A DNA stretch of 64,000 nt from Oceanobacillus indicireducens (GTDB lineage: Bacteria > Bacillota > Bacilli > Bacillales > Amphibacillaceae): positions 62,001 to 126,000 of the forward strand of contig NZ_BMOS01000009.1 in NCBI RefSeq assembly GCF_014647195.1, read 5' to 3'. Positions 26,261 through 35,183 of this stretch are shown here, piece after piece. A program made the translations under genes and the position numbers. The notes under the pieces are model-generated. The model searched no databases. It was not told the origin of the DNA and saw only the letters and a program-made list of their open reading frames with translations. Position 1 is the stretch's first letter. Each line of letters starts with the position of its first letter.

Positions 26261-27097
26261 TTAATCGCGGATGTTCATTGCTCTTAACAAGCGATTGTTG
26301 ACATCCTCCCAGTCCACAATATTCCACCAGGCTTCCACATAATCGGCTTTCTCTGTTTTATATTGTAAATAATAAGCATGTTCCCACATATCAAGGACAA
26401 GGAGCGGAATCATCGAAACGAGGTGATTCTGCTGATGTTTCTCAATTGATTCAATTACAAGCCGGTGGTTAACTGGATCGTACAATAATGCAGCCCAGCC
26501 CGGACCTTGGACACTTTTGGCGACATTTGTAAAACCTTCCTTAAAATGGGCGAAAGAACCAAAATCCCTATTAATCCATTGCTCTATCTGTTTGCTTGGT
26601 ACTTTTGATGAGTATGGGGTCATATTTTTCCAAAAAACAGAGTGAAGCAGATGCCCTGATCCGTTGAAAGCCTGCTCTCGTAACCAATGTCTTAACATAT
26701 CCGGTTCATGATTACGGTAATAAATCTCTTCTTCAGCTTTATTTAATCCATTCACATACGCTTGATGATGCACAAGATGGTGGAGCCTCATGATTTCTTC
26801 ACTAATATATGGCTCCAATGCATCATAAGCATAGGGAAGCGGGGGAAGAACATGATTCGCATAATCTGCACGGATTAATTCTTTTGAAGAATCACTTAAA
26901 TGACGCTGCAATTCCTCCCCTTGCTGGTGGAGCTTTATTAATTGTTCTTGTTCCACGCCATTTTCAAGAGAAGCTTGAATTTCCTCGTCCCAGTTTCCCC
27001 AAGTATTTATCGTTTCCTCCGGTAAATCTTCCATTTGTATGGTCTTCTTTACATCATCACTCCACTTTTTTAACGCTTGTAAATACAATTCATTCAT
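26261..27097 (-). CDS. sodF: Fe/Mn superoxide dismutase with N-terminal extension (SodF type)
   Basis: 278 residues; the SOD domain starts near residue 83 (LPPLPYAYDALEPYIS) after an 80-residue charged helical extension, the same layout as B. subtilis SodF (281). Metal ligands are visible: His in LHHLVHHQAYV, His in GHLLHSVFW, Asp and His in DMWEHAYY. No signal peptide. The leader region (27098-27130) can form a hairpin, AGCCCCC with GAGGGCT, that includes the GGAGGAGGG ribosome site; this could restrict translation or act as the scpB terminator. Confidence 0.9.
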   Translation of the reverse strand: MNELYLQALKKWSDDVKKTIQMEDLPEETINTWGNWDEEIQASLENGVEQEQLIKLHQQGEELQRHLSDSSKELIRADYANHVLPPLPYAYDALEPYISEEIMRLHHLVHHQAYVNGLNKAEEEIYYRNHEPDMLRHWLREQAFNGSGHLLHSVFWKNMTPYSSKVPSKQIEQWINRDFGSFAHFKEGFTNVAKSVQGPGWAALLYDPVNHRLVIESIEKHQQNHLVSMIPLLVLDMWEHAYYLQYKTEKADYVEAWWNIVDWEDVNNRLLRAMNIRD

Positions 27098-27155
27098 ATT
27101 AAAAAGCCCTCCTCCAAAGTATTTTATGAAGGGGGCTGCTAATTGTGCCTATGAA

Positions 27156-27743
27156 CTACTCTTCTAGTTCATCATTAAATCGTTCGAAAAACAAATCAAC
27201 TTCTTGATTGTTTGTATCGTCTGTCGTTTCCTGAAGTGGCGGCAATTCGTCAAGGGAAGTTAAACCAAAATAAGTCAAGAAATCTTTCGACGTTCGAAAG
27301 AGGATGGGACGTCCAATCGTTTCTTTTCTGCCCATCTCTTCAATTAATGAGCGATTAAGTAATGTCTGAACCGGTCCATCGCTCTTCACCCCTCTGATCT
27401 CATCGATTTCCGCCCGGGTGATGGGCTGCTGATAAGCGATGATTGCAAGTGTTTCAAGGGCTGCCTGTGACATTCTTGTCGAGCGGGGTGTTTCAATTAA
27501 TTTCTTGAAATACGAGCTATGTTCCGGTTTCGTTGTCAGATGCAATACTCCATTTGCTTCCATGATTTTCAGTCCACGAGTTTTCTGTTCATAATCATCT
27601 TTTAATTCATCAATAAGCTCTGTTGCTACGTCTTCTGTAATATTAAGCACTTTACTTAATTGTTTAATGGTAACTCCTTCATCTCCTGTGGCAAAGAGAA
27701 GCCCTTCCGCGACAGCTTTCCGTTCTCCGATATCCACTTTCAT
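27156..27743 (-). CDS. scpB: Segregation and condensation protein ScpB
   Basis: 195 residues (B. subtilis 197), two winged-helix domains, with the conserved LAIIAYQQPITRAEIDEIRGV. Kite subunit of the Smc-ScpAB condensin that organises replicated origins. Overlaps the scpA stop by 4 bases. Confidence 0.96.
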   Translation of the reverse strand: MKVDIGERKAVAEGLLFATGDEGVTIKQLSKVLNITEDVATELIDELKDDYEQKTRGLKIMEANGVLHLTTKPEHSSYFKKLIETPRSTRMSQAALETLAIIAYQQPITRAEIDEIRGVKSDGPVQTLLNRSLIEEMGRKETIGRPILFRTSKDFLTYFGLTSLDELPPLQETTDDTNNQEVDLFFERFNDELEE

Positions 27744-28480
27744 TCCTCCATAGCATACAAATATAACACATCAAAATGCTTCGTTTGTTTACAATAAATT
27801 TGTCTATCCTTCATTAGTTCTAATAAGGCAAGAAAGGTGACGACAATATGGTTGCGGGTGCGCTCCGGAAATAATTCATCAAACCGGACGCCTTCCCTTG
27901 TTTTATTAACGATGGAAAGCACTTCTTCCATCCGCTCTTCTATTGAAATTTCGGCGCGCTGGACTTTCGTATCAAGCGGTTCACTCCATTTTTTCCTTTC
28001 TAGCATCTTACCGAGAGCACCAAGCATATCATAAATCGTAATTTCCCCTTGTACAACAGGCGGTTTTTTAGTTAGGATTTCATCAAATCCCATCGGTGGC
28101 CGTGTAAAGGTGTGAGTTGCTTCTTCTTCTTTCTTCTTGAACTTCTCAGCGGCTTCTTTGTATTTACGATATTCGATTAATCGCTGCATAAGTTCATCCC
28201 GCGGATCTTCCATATATTCTTCCACGTCTTCCGTCATTTCTTGCTTAGGTAAAAGCATTTGACTTTTAATTGCGACAAGCGTCGATGCCATAACGAGATA
28301 TTCACTTGCAATATTCAACTCTAACACTTGGAAGGTATGGATATATTGCATATATTGTTTCGTTATGTCTGCTACAGGGATATCATAAATATCAATCTCA
28401 TATTGCTTGATTAAGTGTAATAAGAGATCAAGCGGTCCTTCAAATTGTTCTATTTTCACCTTATAAGCTTCTTGCATCAT
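27740..28480 (-). CDS. scpA: Segregation and condensation protein ScpA (kleisin)
   Basis: 246 residues, with the kleisin N terminus FEGPLDLLLHLIKQYEIDIYDIP that contacts the Smc neck and a C-terminal winged helix (VVTFLALLELMKD). Of three neighbouring ATGs (28486, 28480, 28477) the one at 28480 is placed best, with AAAGGA six bases upstream. Forms an operon with scpB. Confidence 0.95.
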   Translation of the reverse strand: MMQEAYKVKIEQFEGPLDLLLHLIKQYEIDIYDIPVADITKQYMQYIHTFQVLELNIASEYLVMASTLVAIKSQMLLPKQEMTEDVEEYMEDPRDELMQRLIEYRKYKEAAEKFKKKEEEATHTFTRPPMGFDEILTKKPPVVQGEITIYDMLGALGKMLERKKWSEPLDTKVQRAEISIEERMEEVLSIVNKTREGVRFDELFPERTRNHIVVTFLALLELMKDRQIYCKQTKHFDVLYLYAMEE

Positions 28481-28626
28481 TTGCATCCTTTCTAGAAAAG
28501 AAAAAAATATTATGTAATCTGCCCAAACATATTTGTTAGCAACACATAAGCTATATCGTAAGCAAAGTCAGAATGCTCTTCATCTGACTTTATCACCTAC
28601 GCATTACGTAAAGGAGGTTTTTAGTT

Positions 28627-28719
28627 ATGAGTGGTTACGGTGGAGGCTTTGCAGGAGGATTCGCGCTAATTGTCGTGCTGTTTATACTCTTAATTATTGT
28701 AGGGGCAGCATGGTTCTAA
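28627..28719 (+). CDS. YjcZ-family tiny sporulation membrane peptide
   Basis: 30 codons starting at ATG 28627 with a strong AAAGGAGG eight bases upstream. The peptide has a Gly-rich head MSGYGGGFAGGF followed by one hydrophobic helix and ends GAAWF, the signature of the tiny-TM YjcZ/CotX-like spore peptide family in Bacillaceae. It is on the opposite strand to its neighbours, with its own terminator (28764-28795). Spore-specific expression is expected for the family but no promoter was assigned with confidence. Confidence 0.9.
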   Translation: MSGYGGGFAGGFALIVVLFILLIIVGAAWF

Positions 28720-28763
28720 GTCGAATGTAGGTGATTATTCTACCCGCTTAAAATAGCAGGTAT

Positions 28764-28795
28764 AAAAGCCAGCCCGGTTGATGGGGCTGGCTTTT
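28764..28795. terminator. Bidirectional terminator between yjcZ-like gene and ribT
   Basis: 12-bp stem AAAAGCCAGCCC / GGGCTGGCTTTT with an 8-base loop; A/T tracts on both sides. It follows the small peptide gene and directly abuts the ribT stop. Confidence 0.9.
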
Positions 28796-28796
28796 A

Positions 28797-29159
28797 CTAC
28801 TCAATCGAGTCACATTTCTCATAAAACTGTCTGATTTGTTCACTTGGGTAAACAATATATTTCTCACTATATATTTCTTTTATTTCTTGTATTAAAGTTT
28901 TCCCTAGGCCTAGGTTCCGGTGGGATGGGTTGACGGACAAATCTTGAATAATCGCATTCACTTCATCCTCTATTCGAACACCAACCGTACCTAGGATGTC
29001 ATCTTCCTCGTTTTTCCATAAATACAAATGCCAATCCGGATTCGTTTCATACTCTTTTATATGTTGCTGGAGCTTTTTTACATCCCTTTTTTCATCAGGC
29101 ATAAAAGATAATAAGCCCATTGCAATTTTCTCCATATTTTTCTTATAGCGAATTAACAT
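28797..29159 (-). CDS. ribT: GNAT-family acetyltransferase RibT
   Basis: 120 residues (B. subtilis RibT 124). The N terminus LIRYKKNMEKIAMGLLSFMPDEK is nearly that of RibT as I recall it, and the acetyl-CoA loop reads NPSHRNLGLGKTLI. In B. subtilis it is the last gene of the riboflavin operon ribDEAHT; here it stands alone between the YjcZ-like gene and ppiB, with no rib genes next to it. Substrate unknown. GGG about 6 bases before the ATG. Confidence 0.85.
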   Translation of the reverse strand: MLIRYKKNMEKIAMGLLSFMPDEKRDVKKLQQHIKEYETNPDWHLYLWKNEEDDILGTVGVRIEDEVNAIIQDLSVNPSHRNLGLGKTLIQEIKEIYSEKYIVYPSEQIRQFYEKCDSIE

Positions 29160-29307
29160 ATTAATCCCTCATTAATTAACTTAAACTTATATTAAGTCAT
29201 TTCAACAATGAATCATTCTAAAGCATATATATATTTATGGCATTTTAATGCTAGTTTGTCAACAAAAATCCGTTATGAAAAAATGAATGATCCTTCGTGC
29301 TCTAGAA

Positions 29308-29745
29308 TTATTCAGCAGATACCCGCACTTCTTTCATGACATCACCATTCTGCATATTACGTGCAACTTCTAGTCCAGAAGTGATTTTTCCAAATACAGT
29401 ATGGACTCCGTCTAGATGTGGTTGCGGTTCATGGACAAGGAAAAATTGGCTTGAGCCTGTGTCTTTACCAGCGTGTGCCATAGATAATGCTCCTGCTTCA
29501 TGTTTGTGCGGATTACCTTCTGTTTCACACTTAATGGTCTTACCACTGCCACCAGCCCCAGTTCCTGTCGGGTCTCCTCCTTGGCTTACGAAACCAGGAA
29601 TTACGCGGTGGAATGTCACCCCATCATAGAATCCTGAATTTGCGAGCTCTTCAAAGTTTTTTACCGTGTTCGGTGCAGCTTCAGGGAAGAATTCCATTTC
29701 AATTTTTTCCCCATTTTCCATTTGTATATAGCCTGTTTTAGTCAT
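29308..29745 (-). CDS. ppiB: Peptidyl-prolyl cis-trans isomerase B (cyclophilin)
   Basis: 145 residues (B. subtilis PpiB 143), cyclophilin fold with [19 protein letters not shown] and SSQFFLV motifs containing the catalytic Arg and the substrate-pocket residues. Cytosolic, no signal. Start at ATG 29743-29745 with GAAGGAG; an upstream in-frame ATG would add 12 residues without a ribosome site. Between lysA and ribT as in B. subtilis. Confidence 0.95.
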   Translation of the reverse strand: MTKTGYIQMENGEKIEMEFFPEAAPNTVKNFEELANSGFYDGVTFHRVIPGFVSQGGDPTGTGAGGSGKTIKCETEGNPHKHEAGALSMAHAGKDTGSSQFFLVHEPQPHLDGVHTVFGKITSGLEVARNMQNGDVMKEVRVSAE

Positions 29746-29824
29746 GCAAAACGCTCCTTCTATGTTTAATTCATATTCCAATCTATTTTACCATTTTCGA
29801 TTATTATTGAAAAGAAATGTCATA

Positions 29825-31132
29825 TCATTCATAGGATAAATCATTTTTTACAATGTCTTCTACGCTCTCTCTTCTTACAACGAGTCTATCCATACCATCT
29901 TCAACAAAGACTACCGCAGGCTTTGCTAAACGGTTATAATTACTTGCCATAGAAAAACCGTAAGCTCCGGTTGCAAGGACTGCAAGTACATCTCCGGGCT
30001 GGACTTCCGGAAGCGGCAAATCCCAGATAAGCATATCTCCTGATTCACATGCTTTCCCTGCAATCGATACAGTTGTTGTCGGTTCTTCCGTCGCTTTATT
30101 AGCGAGAACTGCTTCATACTGCGCCTCATAGAGGGCTGGGCGGATATTGTCAGCCATCCCACCGTCAACTGATACATAATTTCTTATATTGGGAATTTCT
30201 TTGGATGAACCAATCGTATATAAAGATACACCAGCATTTCCAACAATCGAGCGACCTGGTTCAATCCAGATCTCCGGCAGGGATATGTTTAAACGCTCAC
30301 TGTTTTCTCTCACAGCTGCAACGATTTTTTCCGCGTAGATATGATATGCCAAAGGCTCATCTTCTTCTGTATAACGAATCCCGTATCCTCCACCAAGATT
30401 TAATACTTCCGGAACAAAATCTACTTGATCCAACCACTTTTCTAGTTGATCGAATAATAGATTAACAGCAACCATAAAACCTTCTGTTTCAAAAATTTGT
30501 GAACCGATATGGCAGTGTAGTCCCTTCAATTGAATATGTCCATGATTATGTAAGAGTTGAAAAGCTTCATCCGCTTGCCCGTTAATAAGATTAAAGCCAA
30601 ACTTAGAGTCTTCATTCCCCGTCATAATATATTGGTGAGTATTCGACTCGATACCAGGCGTTACGCGAATAAGAACATCGATTGTTTTATTCTCTTCCCG
30701 AAGAATTTCTTCAAGCAATTGAATTTCATACAGATTATCAATGACGATACAGCCAATGTTTTCGTCAACTGCCATTTTTAATTCTTCTCTGCTTTTATTA
30801 TTGCCGTGTAAGTGGATCCGCTCTGTTGGAAATCCAGCTTGAAGGGCGGTATATAGCTCCCCTTCTGAAACGACATCAAGACACAAGCCTTCCTGTTTCG
30901 CAACTTGTACCATCGCAATACTGGAAAATGCTTTACTTGCATATGCCACTTTAGCTTGGACATCTAAATCTTTGAACGTTTGGACGAAGCTTCGCGCATT
31001 TTTACGGATAATCCCCACATCATATACATATAATGGGGTTCCATATTTTTCAGCAAGCGTCAGACTATCAACGCCCCCGATCATTAAGTGCCCTGCAGCA
31101 TTAACCTCAAATGGATGGTGGTCAATTATCAT
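29825..31132 (-). CDS. lysA: Diaminopimelate decarboxylase
   Basis: Last step of lysine biosynthesis: meso-DAP to L-lysine and CO2, PLP-dependent. 435 residues, alanine-racemase-like barrel with the PLP lysine in KVAYASKAF, HCHIGSQI, GGGYGIRY, EPGRSIVGNAG and CESGD motifs. The ATG at 31130-31132 has GGGGGAG at proper distance; an ATG two codons earlier abuts the ribosome site. In B. subtilis it follows spoVAF; here repeat copy B separates them. No lysine riboswitch was recognised upstream. Confidence 0.96.
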   Translation of the reverse strand: MIIDHHPFEVNAAGHLMIGGVDSLTLAEKYGTPLYVYDVGIIRKNARSFVQTFKDLDVQAKVAYASKAFSSIAMVQVAKQEGLCLDVVSEGELYTALQAGFPTERIHLHGNNKSREELKMAVDENIGCIVIDNLYEIQLLEEILREENKTIDVLIRVTPGIESNTHQYIMTGNEDSKFGFNLINGQADEAFQLLHNHGHIQLKGLHCHIGSQIFETEGFMVAVNLLFDQLEKWLDQVDFVPEVLNLGGGYGIRYTEEDEPLAYHIYAEKIVAAVRENSERLNISLPEIWIEPGRSIVGNAGVSLYTIGSSKEIPNIRNYVSVDGGMADNIRPALYEAQYEAVLANKATEEPTTTVSIAGKACESGDMLIWDLPLPEVQPGDVLAVLATGAYGFSMASNYNRLAKPAVVFVEDGMDRLVVRRESVEDIVKNDLSYE

Positions 31133-31689
31133 CTTCATCTCCCCCGTACGCTATATTGTAAAATGATACATTACTTTACCATATTAAAGAGGAAAACAAA
31201 AGCACAATGCCTTAAAAAAATTATAATTATGCACTCAACGCATCACTTTCATTCAGCGTAAGTGCAACTTTCATCTGGAAGTCCGCAGTCCAGACACCTC
31301 TCGCACCTGCTGAGCGGCTGGTGAGCCTCCTCGGGCTGCCGCCCTGCGGGGTCTCACCTATGCCTATCCTCCTGCAGGAGTCTCGAGGTGTCTGGACTGC
31401 TCAGAGGAAAGGCGTGATTTGGATTACTGTTTAATATTCCAGAAGTACAATCCTTATTATAACGGAATAATTTCTTTTTAAAATAATCCTTTAGACCAGT
31501 TCAGTTGCCCGGCGGACGGTGACTCCTACGGGAATAGCACGAGTCCAGACCTGAGCCGGAAGCGCTTTTCTTCCGAGGAGGCTGAGGCCGTGCCCGTGGA
31601 AAGCATCCGTCCGCCGGGCAACTGAACGGTAATTAGAACGCCAATAAAATGAATGCACAAAATACTTACGCTGAATGAAAGGGAACGAA
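31133..31689. other. 557-base intergenic region spoVAF/lysA
   Basis: Holds about 110 bases of A/T-rich DNA upstream of lysA and the full repeat copy B (31246-31681), which ends 8 bases from the spoVAF stop. No coding frame is credible. Confidence 0.85.
31246..31681. repeat. Repeat family R1, copy B (436 bp, inverted relative to A, C, D)
   Basis: Bounded by a perfect 18-bp terminal inverted repeat CTTTCATTCAGCGTAAGT (31246-31263) and its complement (31664-31681). Inside are two long hairpins: one with arms GCAGTCCAGACACCTC / GAGGTGTCTGGACTGC, one with arms CAGTTGCCCGGCGGACGG (31502-31519) / its complement (31607-31624). No flanking target duplication is obvious. Noncoding. Confidence 0.92.
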
Positions 31690-33183
31690 TTATTTGTTTT
31701 TCCCTTTCCCTTTCCCTTTTTCTAGGGGTTGCCGGTAAACATTCTTTGGATGAACAATGCCTGGTCTCCTGTTCGTGTATGGAACAGGAATACGAAAGAT
31801 GATATGGAGCAATGCACTTGGATTATAAGGAATGAACGGCCAGAAGTACGGCGTTTTCAATGATTTTTGCTCTACCAAAAATAAAATCGTTAACGTAAAA
31901 CCAATCATTAGTCCATTAATACCAAATAGCGCCGTTACAATCACTAGAAAATATTTAAGAATCTTATTCGCTGTCCCTAACTCATAACTAGGCGTCACAT
32001 AGGAACCGATTGCTGAAATAGATACATAAAGGATGACTTCCGCACTGAACATACCAACATCAATCGCGATTTCACCAATCAATACCGCCGCAATCAAACT
32101 CATCGCAGTGGAAAGAGGCGTTGGGGTATGAACAGCTGCCATCCGCAAGAATTCAATCCCCAAATCGGCTAAAATGATTTGAAGAACGATTGGCACACTT
32201 CCTTCTTCGTTTGGACCGATAAAAGCCAGATTTTTCGGTAATAAACTCGGATCCTGGACAAACAATATCCATACGGGAAGCAGAAATATTGATAAGAATA
32301 CGGCTAAGAATCTTATCCATCTTACGAAAGTACCAAATACCGGTGATTGTCTGTATTCCTCCGCATGCTGCAAATGGTGAAAATAAGTTGTAGGAAGAAT
32401 AATCACACTTGGTGAAGAATCAACCGTCACTATTACATGTCCCTCTAACAAGTGATTCGCTGCTACATCCGGACGTTCGGTATAACGTACTAATGGAAAA
32501 GTATTCCACTTTCTTTTAATAATAAACTCCTCTAGTGACTTGTCGGCCATGGATAAACCGTCGACTTCAATACCTTCAATTCTTTCCTTGACTAAGTCTA
32601 CAAGACCATCGCTGGCTATATCTTTAATGTAAGTGATACAGACGTCCGTTTTAGACCGTTCTCCCACTTTCATCATTTCATTACGCAAACGAGCGTCCCG
32701 CAATCTTCTTCTCGTTAAAGCAGTATTTTCTACCACATTCTCTGTATATCCATCTCTGGAACCCCGAATGACTTTTTCTGTGTCCGGCTCTTCAGGTGTT
32801 CGCCCAGGGTAATGTCTTACATCAATTGAAAATACTTGGTTATATCCATCTACAAATATGACAACCAAACCGGAAAGCATTTCATCTACTGCTTCATCCA
32901 ATGTTTTCAACTTAGCTACCTGTTGATGTACTAAGCGGTTTGTAAAAATTTCGGGAAACTTCTCCTTTTCTTTCTCATTTTCATTCAAGTTAAGCATTTC
33001 TATTAATAACTCTTGAACGATGGTCGTATCACAAAGCCCGTTAACAAAATACAGTTGAACACGGCGACCAAGTATAATAACTTGCCGGTAGTCAACATCA
33101 TAGGAAATATCCAGGCCTAACCTTTCCTTCATATACTTTTCATTTTTCTTAATATCTTGATATACTTTCGTTTTTACTTCCAT
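31690..33183 (-). CDS. spoVAF: Spore protein SpoVAF (GerA-family)
   Basis: 497 residues (B. subtilis 493), the GerAA-like architecture: large N-terminal cytosolic domain (1-280) and a membrane domain (about 285-450), ending in a Lys/Gly tail. SpoVAF associates with a GerA-type receptor homologue complex in the spore inner membrane and modulates germination. Start ATG 33181-33183 with GGAG eight bases upstream; a GTG three codons earlier overlaps that site. It follows spoVAB by only 33 bases, which is unusual because spoVAC, AD and AE genes normally lie between. Confidence 0.94.
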   Translation of the reverse strand: MEVKTKVYQDIKKNEKYMKERLGLDISYDVDYRQVIILGRRVQLYFVNGLCDTTIVQELLIEMLNLNENEKEKEKFPEIFTNRLVHQQVAKLKTLDEAVDEMLSGLVVIFVDGYNQVFSIDVRHYPGRTPEEPDTEKVIRGSRDGYTENVVENTALTRRRLRDARLRNEMMKVGERSKTDVCITYIKDIASDGLVDLVKERIEGIEVDGLSMADKSLEEFIIKRKWNTFPLVRYTERPDVAANHLLEGHVIVTVDSSPSVIILPTTYFHHLQHAEEYRQSPVFGTFVRWIRFLAVFLSIFLLPVWILFVQDPSLLPKNLAFIGPNEEGSVPIVLQIILADLGIEFLRMAAVHTPTPLSTAMSLIAAVLIGEIAIDVGMFSAEVILYVSISAIGSYVTPSYELGTANKILKYFLVIVTALFGINGLMIGFTLTILFLVEQKSLKTPYFWPFIPYNPSALLHIIFRIPVPYTNRRPGIVHPKNVYRQPLEKGKGKGKNK

Positions 33184-33216
33184 CCCGTTCACTCCGAATT
33201 CTCGTTTAGTACGAAT

Positions 33217-33660
33217 CTAAACCGTTACGAAATATAGCCATTGAAAAAGTGAGCCAATAATTTTACCGAACATAATCGCCATTAATAACCAAAGTAAAAA
33301 ACTATCCAATTTTACTCGCTTCAGCAAAATAGGAAACACATTCAGTATTTCTGTAAGTGCAGCTGCGAGCATCCCATTAAAAATCCCATGCAATAACCCC
33401 CATAATACGAGCAGTATAACCGGCTCCTGCCAACTGCCGTTAAAGAAGGTGAGAAAAGTTCCAAATAATAAACCTAATATAATACTTGCTGTATATATTT
33501 TAATAAATGCTTCGCTTTTACTTAGCTGAATGAGGCGCGGAATGATCCTTAATACTGTAATAAAGGCAACAAAACCAGCACCAACCGTAATGCCACCACC
33601 AAAACCGATGAACGCTTGCGCGAGATTCAGACTAATTTCTTTCATCGAGCTCATTCTCAT
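33217..33660 (-). CDS. spoVAB: Stage V sporulation protein SpoVAB
   Basis: 147 residues, four to five membrane segments, with family motifs GFGGGITVGAGFVAFITVL, AAALTEILNVFPIL and GKIIGSLFQWLYF. Component of the SpoVA system linked to dipicolinic acid movement in spores. Start ambiguous: Met1 at 33660, Met3 or Met6 (33645); Met6 gives a length like B. subtilis (141). It overlaps the spoVAA 3' end. Confidence 0.92.
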   Translation of the reverse strand: MRMSSMKEISLNLAQAFIGFGGGITVGAGFVAFITVLRIIPRLIQLSKSEAFIKIYTASIILGLLFGTFLTFFNGSWQEPVILLVLWGLLHGIFNGMLAAALTEILNVFPILLKRVKLDSFLLWLLMAIMFGKIIGSLFQWLYFVTV

Positions 33661-34240
33661 GCATCACTAAATACTGATTGAGTTCAGTTTGATAATTTGA
33701 GATTTCGATCTCAAGAGGACTAGGCTCTTCGTTAAACCGTTTATTGAACCAATGGTTGAAAAACAATAAAGTCCCGAGACCGAGACCAAGGGAATAAGGG
33801 ATTTGAATCCATAATGGAAATTCATTTTCTTCACCGGTTAATATATAGTGGAGCTTCTGTTGAACTTCCTGCATGCTGACATCATAATGAAAGTTCATGA
33901 TAGTCATTGCTGTACCAATAAATAAAAGCAACCAGATTAATACTGCAATAAACAAATTTGCTTTTTTCTTTTTCTTTTCTATCCGGATGACCGTTTGATC
34001 CGGTCCAACTGATTGGATATCCAGTTCAGGGAATTCTTTTATAAGTTCTTTAATAATGAGAAATACGTCAATGACAAGGATGTTGAGGTCTTTATCACTG
34101 ATGCGGTAAATTGGTTTATTTTCAAGGTTCTCTTTAATCGCAAAAGGTGCTGCTATATGGGCAATATCTCTGAGATGCAGCTGCTTATTTTCATTTACAT
34201 CCACATTACGCTTCATTCGCAAATAGACCGTATGAACCAT
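33632..34240 (-). CDS. spoVAA: Stage V sporulation protein SpoVAA
   Basis: 202 residues: N-terminal cytosolic domain starting VYLRMKRNVDV, a basic KKKKK stretch, then two membrane segments (about 113-133 and 166-184). First gene of the spoVA operon, as in B. subtilis. A sigma-G-type promoter lies 32 bases upstream and the sigF terminator separates it from sigF. The AAAGG ribosome-like site is rather far (about 11 bases) from the ATG. Confidence 0.9.
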   Translation of the reverse strand: MVHTVYLRMKRNVDVNENKQLHLRDIAHIAAPFAIKENLENKPIYRISDKDLNILVIDVFLIIKELIKEFPELDIQSVGPDQTVIRIEKKKKKANLFIAVLIWLLLFIGTAMTIMNFHYDVSMQEVQQKLHYILTGEENEFPLWIQIPYSLGLGLGTLLFFNHWFNKRFNEEPSPLEIEISNYQTELNQYLVMHENELDERN

Positions 34241-34271
34241 AACATCATCAACCTTTACCGAGCATTTTGCT

Positions 34272-34301
34272 TAGTATGAGTATTTCGATTGAATTTTATC
34301 C
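34272..34301 (-). promoter_or_regulatory. Sigma-G promoter of the spoVA operon
   Basis: Minus strand: GGATA (34297-34301), 18-base spacer, CATACTA (34272-34278), matching the forespore sigma-G consensus; transcript start expected near 34265. The homologous operon is sigma-G dependent. Confidence 0.7.
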
Positions 34302-34371
34302 TCCAAAAAACAATTTCAGAAATATATTCTATCGTTACAGAAATATACAACACTTTCCGCAGGGGCGAACA

Positions 34372-34414
34372 GAAATACCCCCAGCAAGGATCCCGATATC
34401 CATGCTGGGGGTAT
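34372..34414 (-). terminator. Terminator of the spoIIA operon
   Basis: Perfect 12-bp stem ATACCCCCAGCA / TGCTGGGGGTAT then TTTCTGTT on the minus strand, starting 3 bases after the sigF stop. Confidence 0.9.
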
Positions 34415-34416
34415 GT

Positions 34417-35172
34417 TTAGATTCCTAAGTATTCTTTTATCTCTTGTAAGAGCTTTTTTTCAATTCGTGATACTTGGACTTGGGAGATTCCTAGACGTTC
34501 TGCTACTTCCGTCTGGGTCTGGTCTTTATAATACCGCAAATAAACAATTAATCGCTCTCTTTCATCTAAATGCTGAATCGCTTCTTCCAAGGAAATTTTC
34601 TCAAACCACTTCGTATCCTCCGTTGAAATCTGATCTAGCAATGTAATCGGATCACCATCATTTTCAAAAACCGTTTCATGTATTGATTGCGGTGTTCTTG
34701 CAGCTTCTTCAGCATGAATGATTTCTTCTACGGAAAGATCCAACTCCTGCGCAAGTTCACTTACAGAAGGGGATCTGCCCAGTTCCTTCGTCAAGGCATC
34801 CTTCGCTCTCCGTATTTTATTCCCTGTTTCCTTTAACGTCCGACTCACCTTTACGCTCCCGTCATCTCGAATGAACCGCTGAATTTCACCGATAATCATC
34901 GGGACGGCGTAAGTGGAAAAACGTACGTCATAGGTTAAATCGAATTTATCGATGGATTTGATTAAACCGATACTGCCGATTTGGAATAAATCGTCCGGAT
35001 CATACCCCCGATTGATAAAGCGTTGCACGACGGACCAAACGAGCCGAACATTCTGCTCCACCAAGAAATCCCTTGCTTCTTTATTGCCATTTTGGCTTTG
35101 GAAAAGTAGTTCTTTAACTTCCTCATTCGTAAGCTTATGCTTATTTGACTTTGGTTTTGTATTAAGATCCAT
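34417..35172 (-). CDS. sigF: RNA polymerase sigma-F (forespore)
   Basis: 251 residues with region 2 (QNVRLVWSVVQRFINRGYDPDDLFQIGSIGLIKSIDKFD in the protein, about 43-80), region 3 (DGSVKVSRTLKE) and region 4 HTH (QTQTEVAERLGISQVQVSRIEKK). First compartment-specific sigma factor of sporulation, held by SpoIIAB until SpoIIAA frees it. 11 bases after spoIIAB. Confidence 0.97.
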   Translation of the reverse strand: MDLNTKPKSNKHKLTNEEVKELLFQSQNGNKEARDFLVEQNVRLVWSVVQRFINRGYDPDDLFQIGSIGLIKSIDKFDLTYDVRFSTYAVPMIIGEIQRFIRDDGSVKVSRTLKETGNKIRRAKDALTKELGRSPSVSELAQELDLSVEEIIHAEEAARTPQSIHETVFENDGDPITLLDQISTEDTKWFEKISLEEAIQHLDERERLIVYLRYYKDQTQTEVAERLGISQVQVSRIEKKLLQEIKEYLGI

Positions 35173-35183
35173 TGGCTTTCATC

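Noticed and set aside
31133-31245. Lysine riboswitch (L box) before lysA
   Set aside because: The leader is short and A/T rich and lacks the conserved L-box helices; the rest of the gap is repeat copy B. The same holds for the aspartokinase leader 62854-62948.
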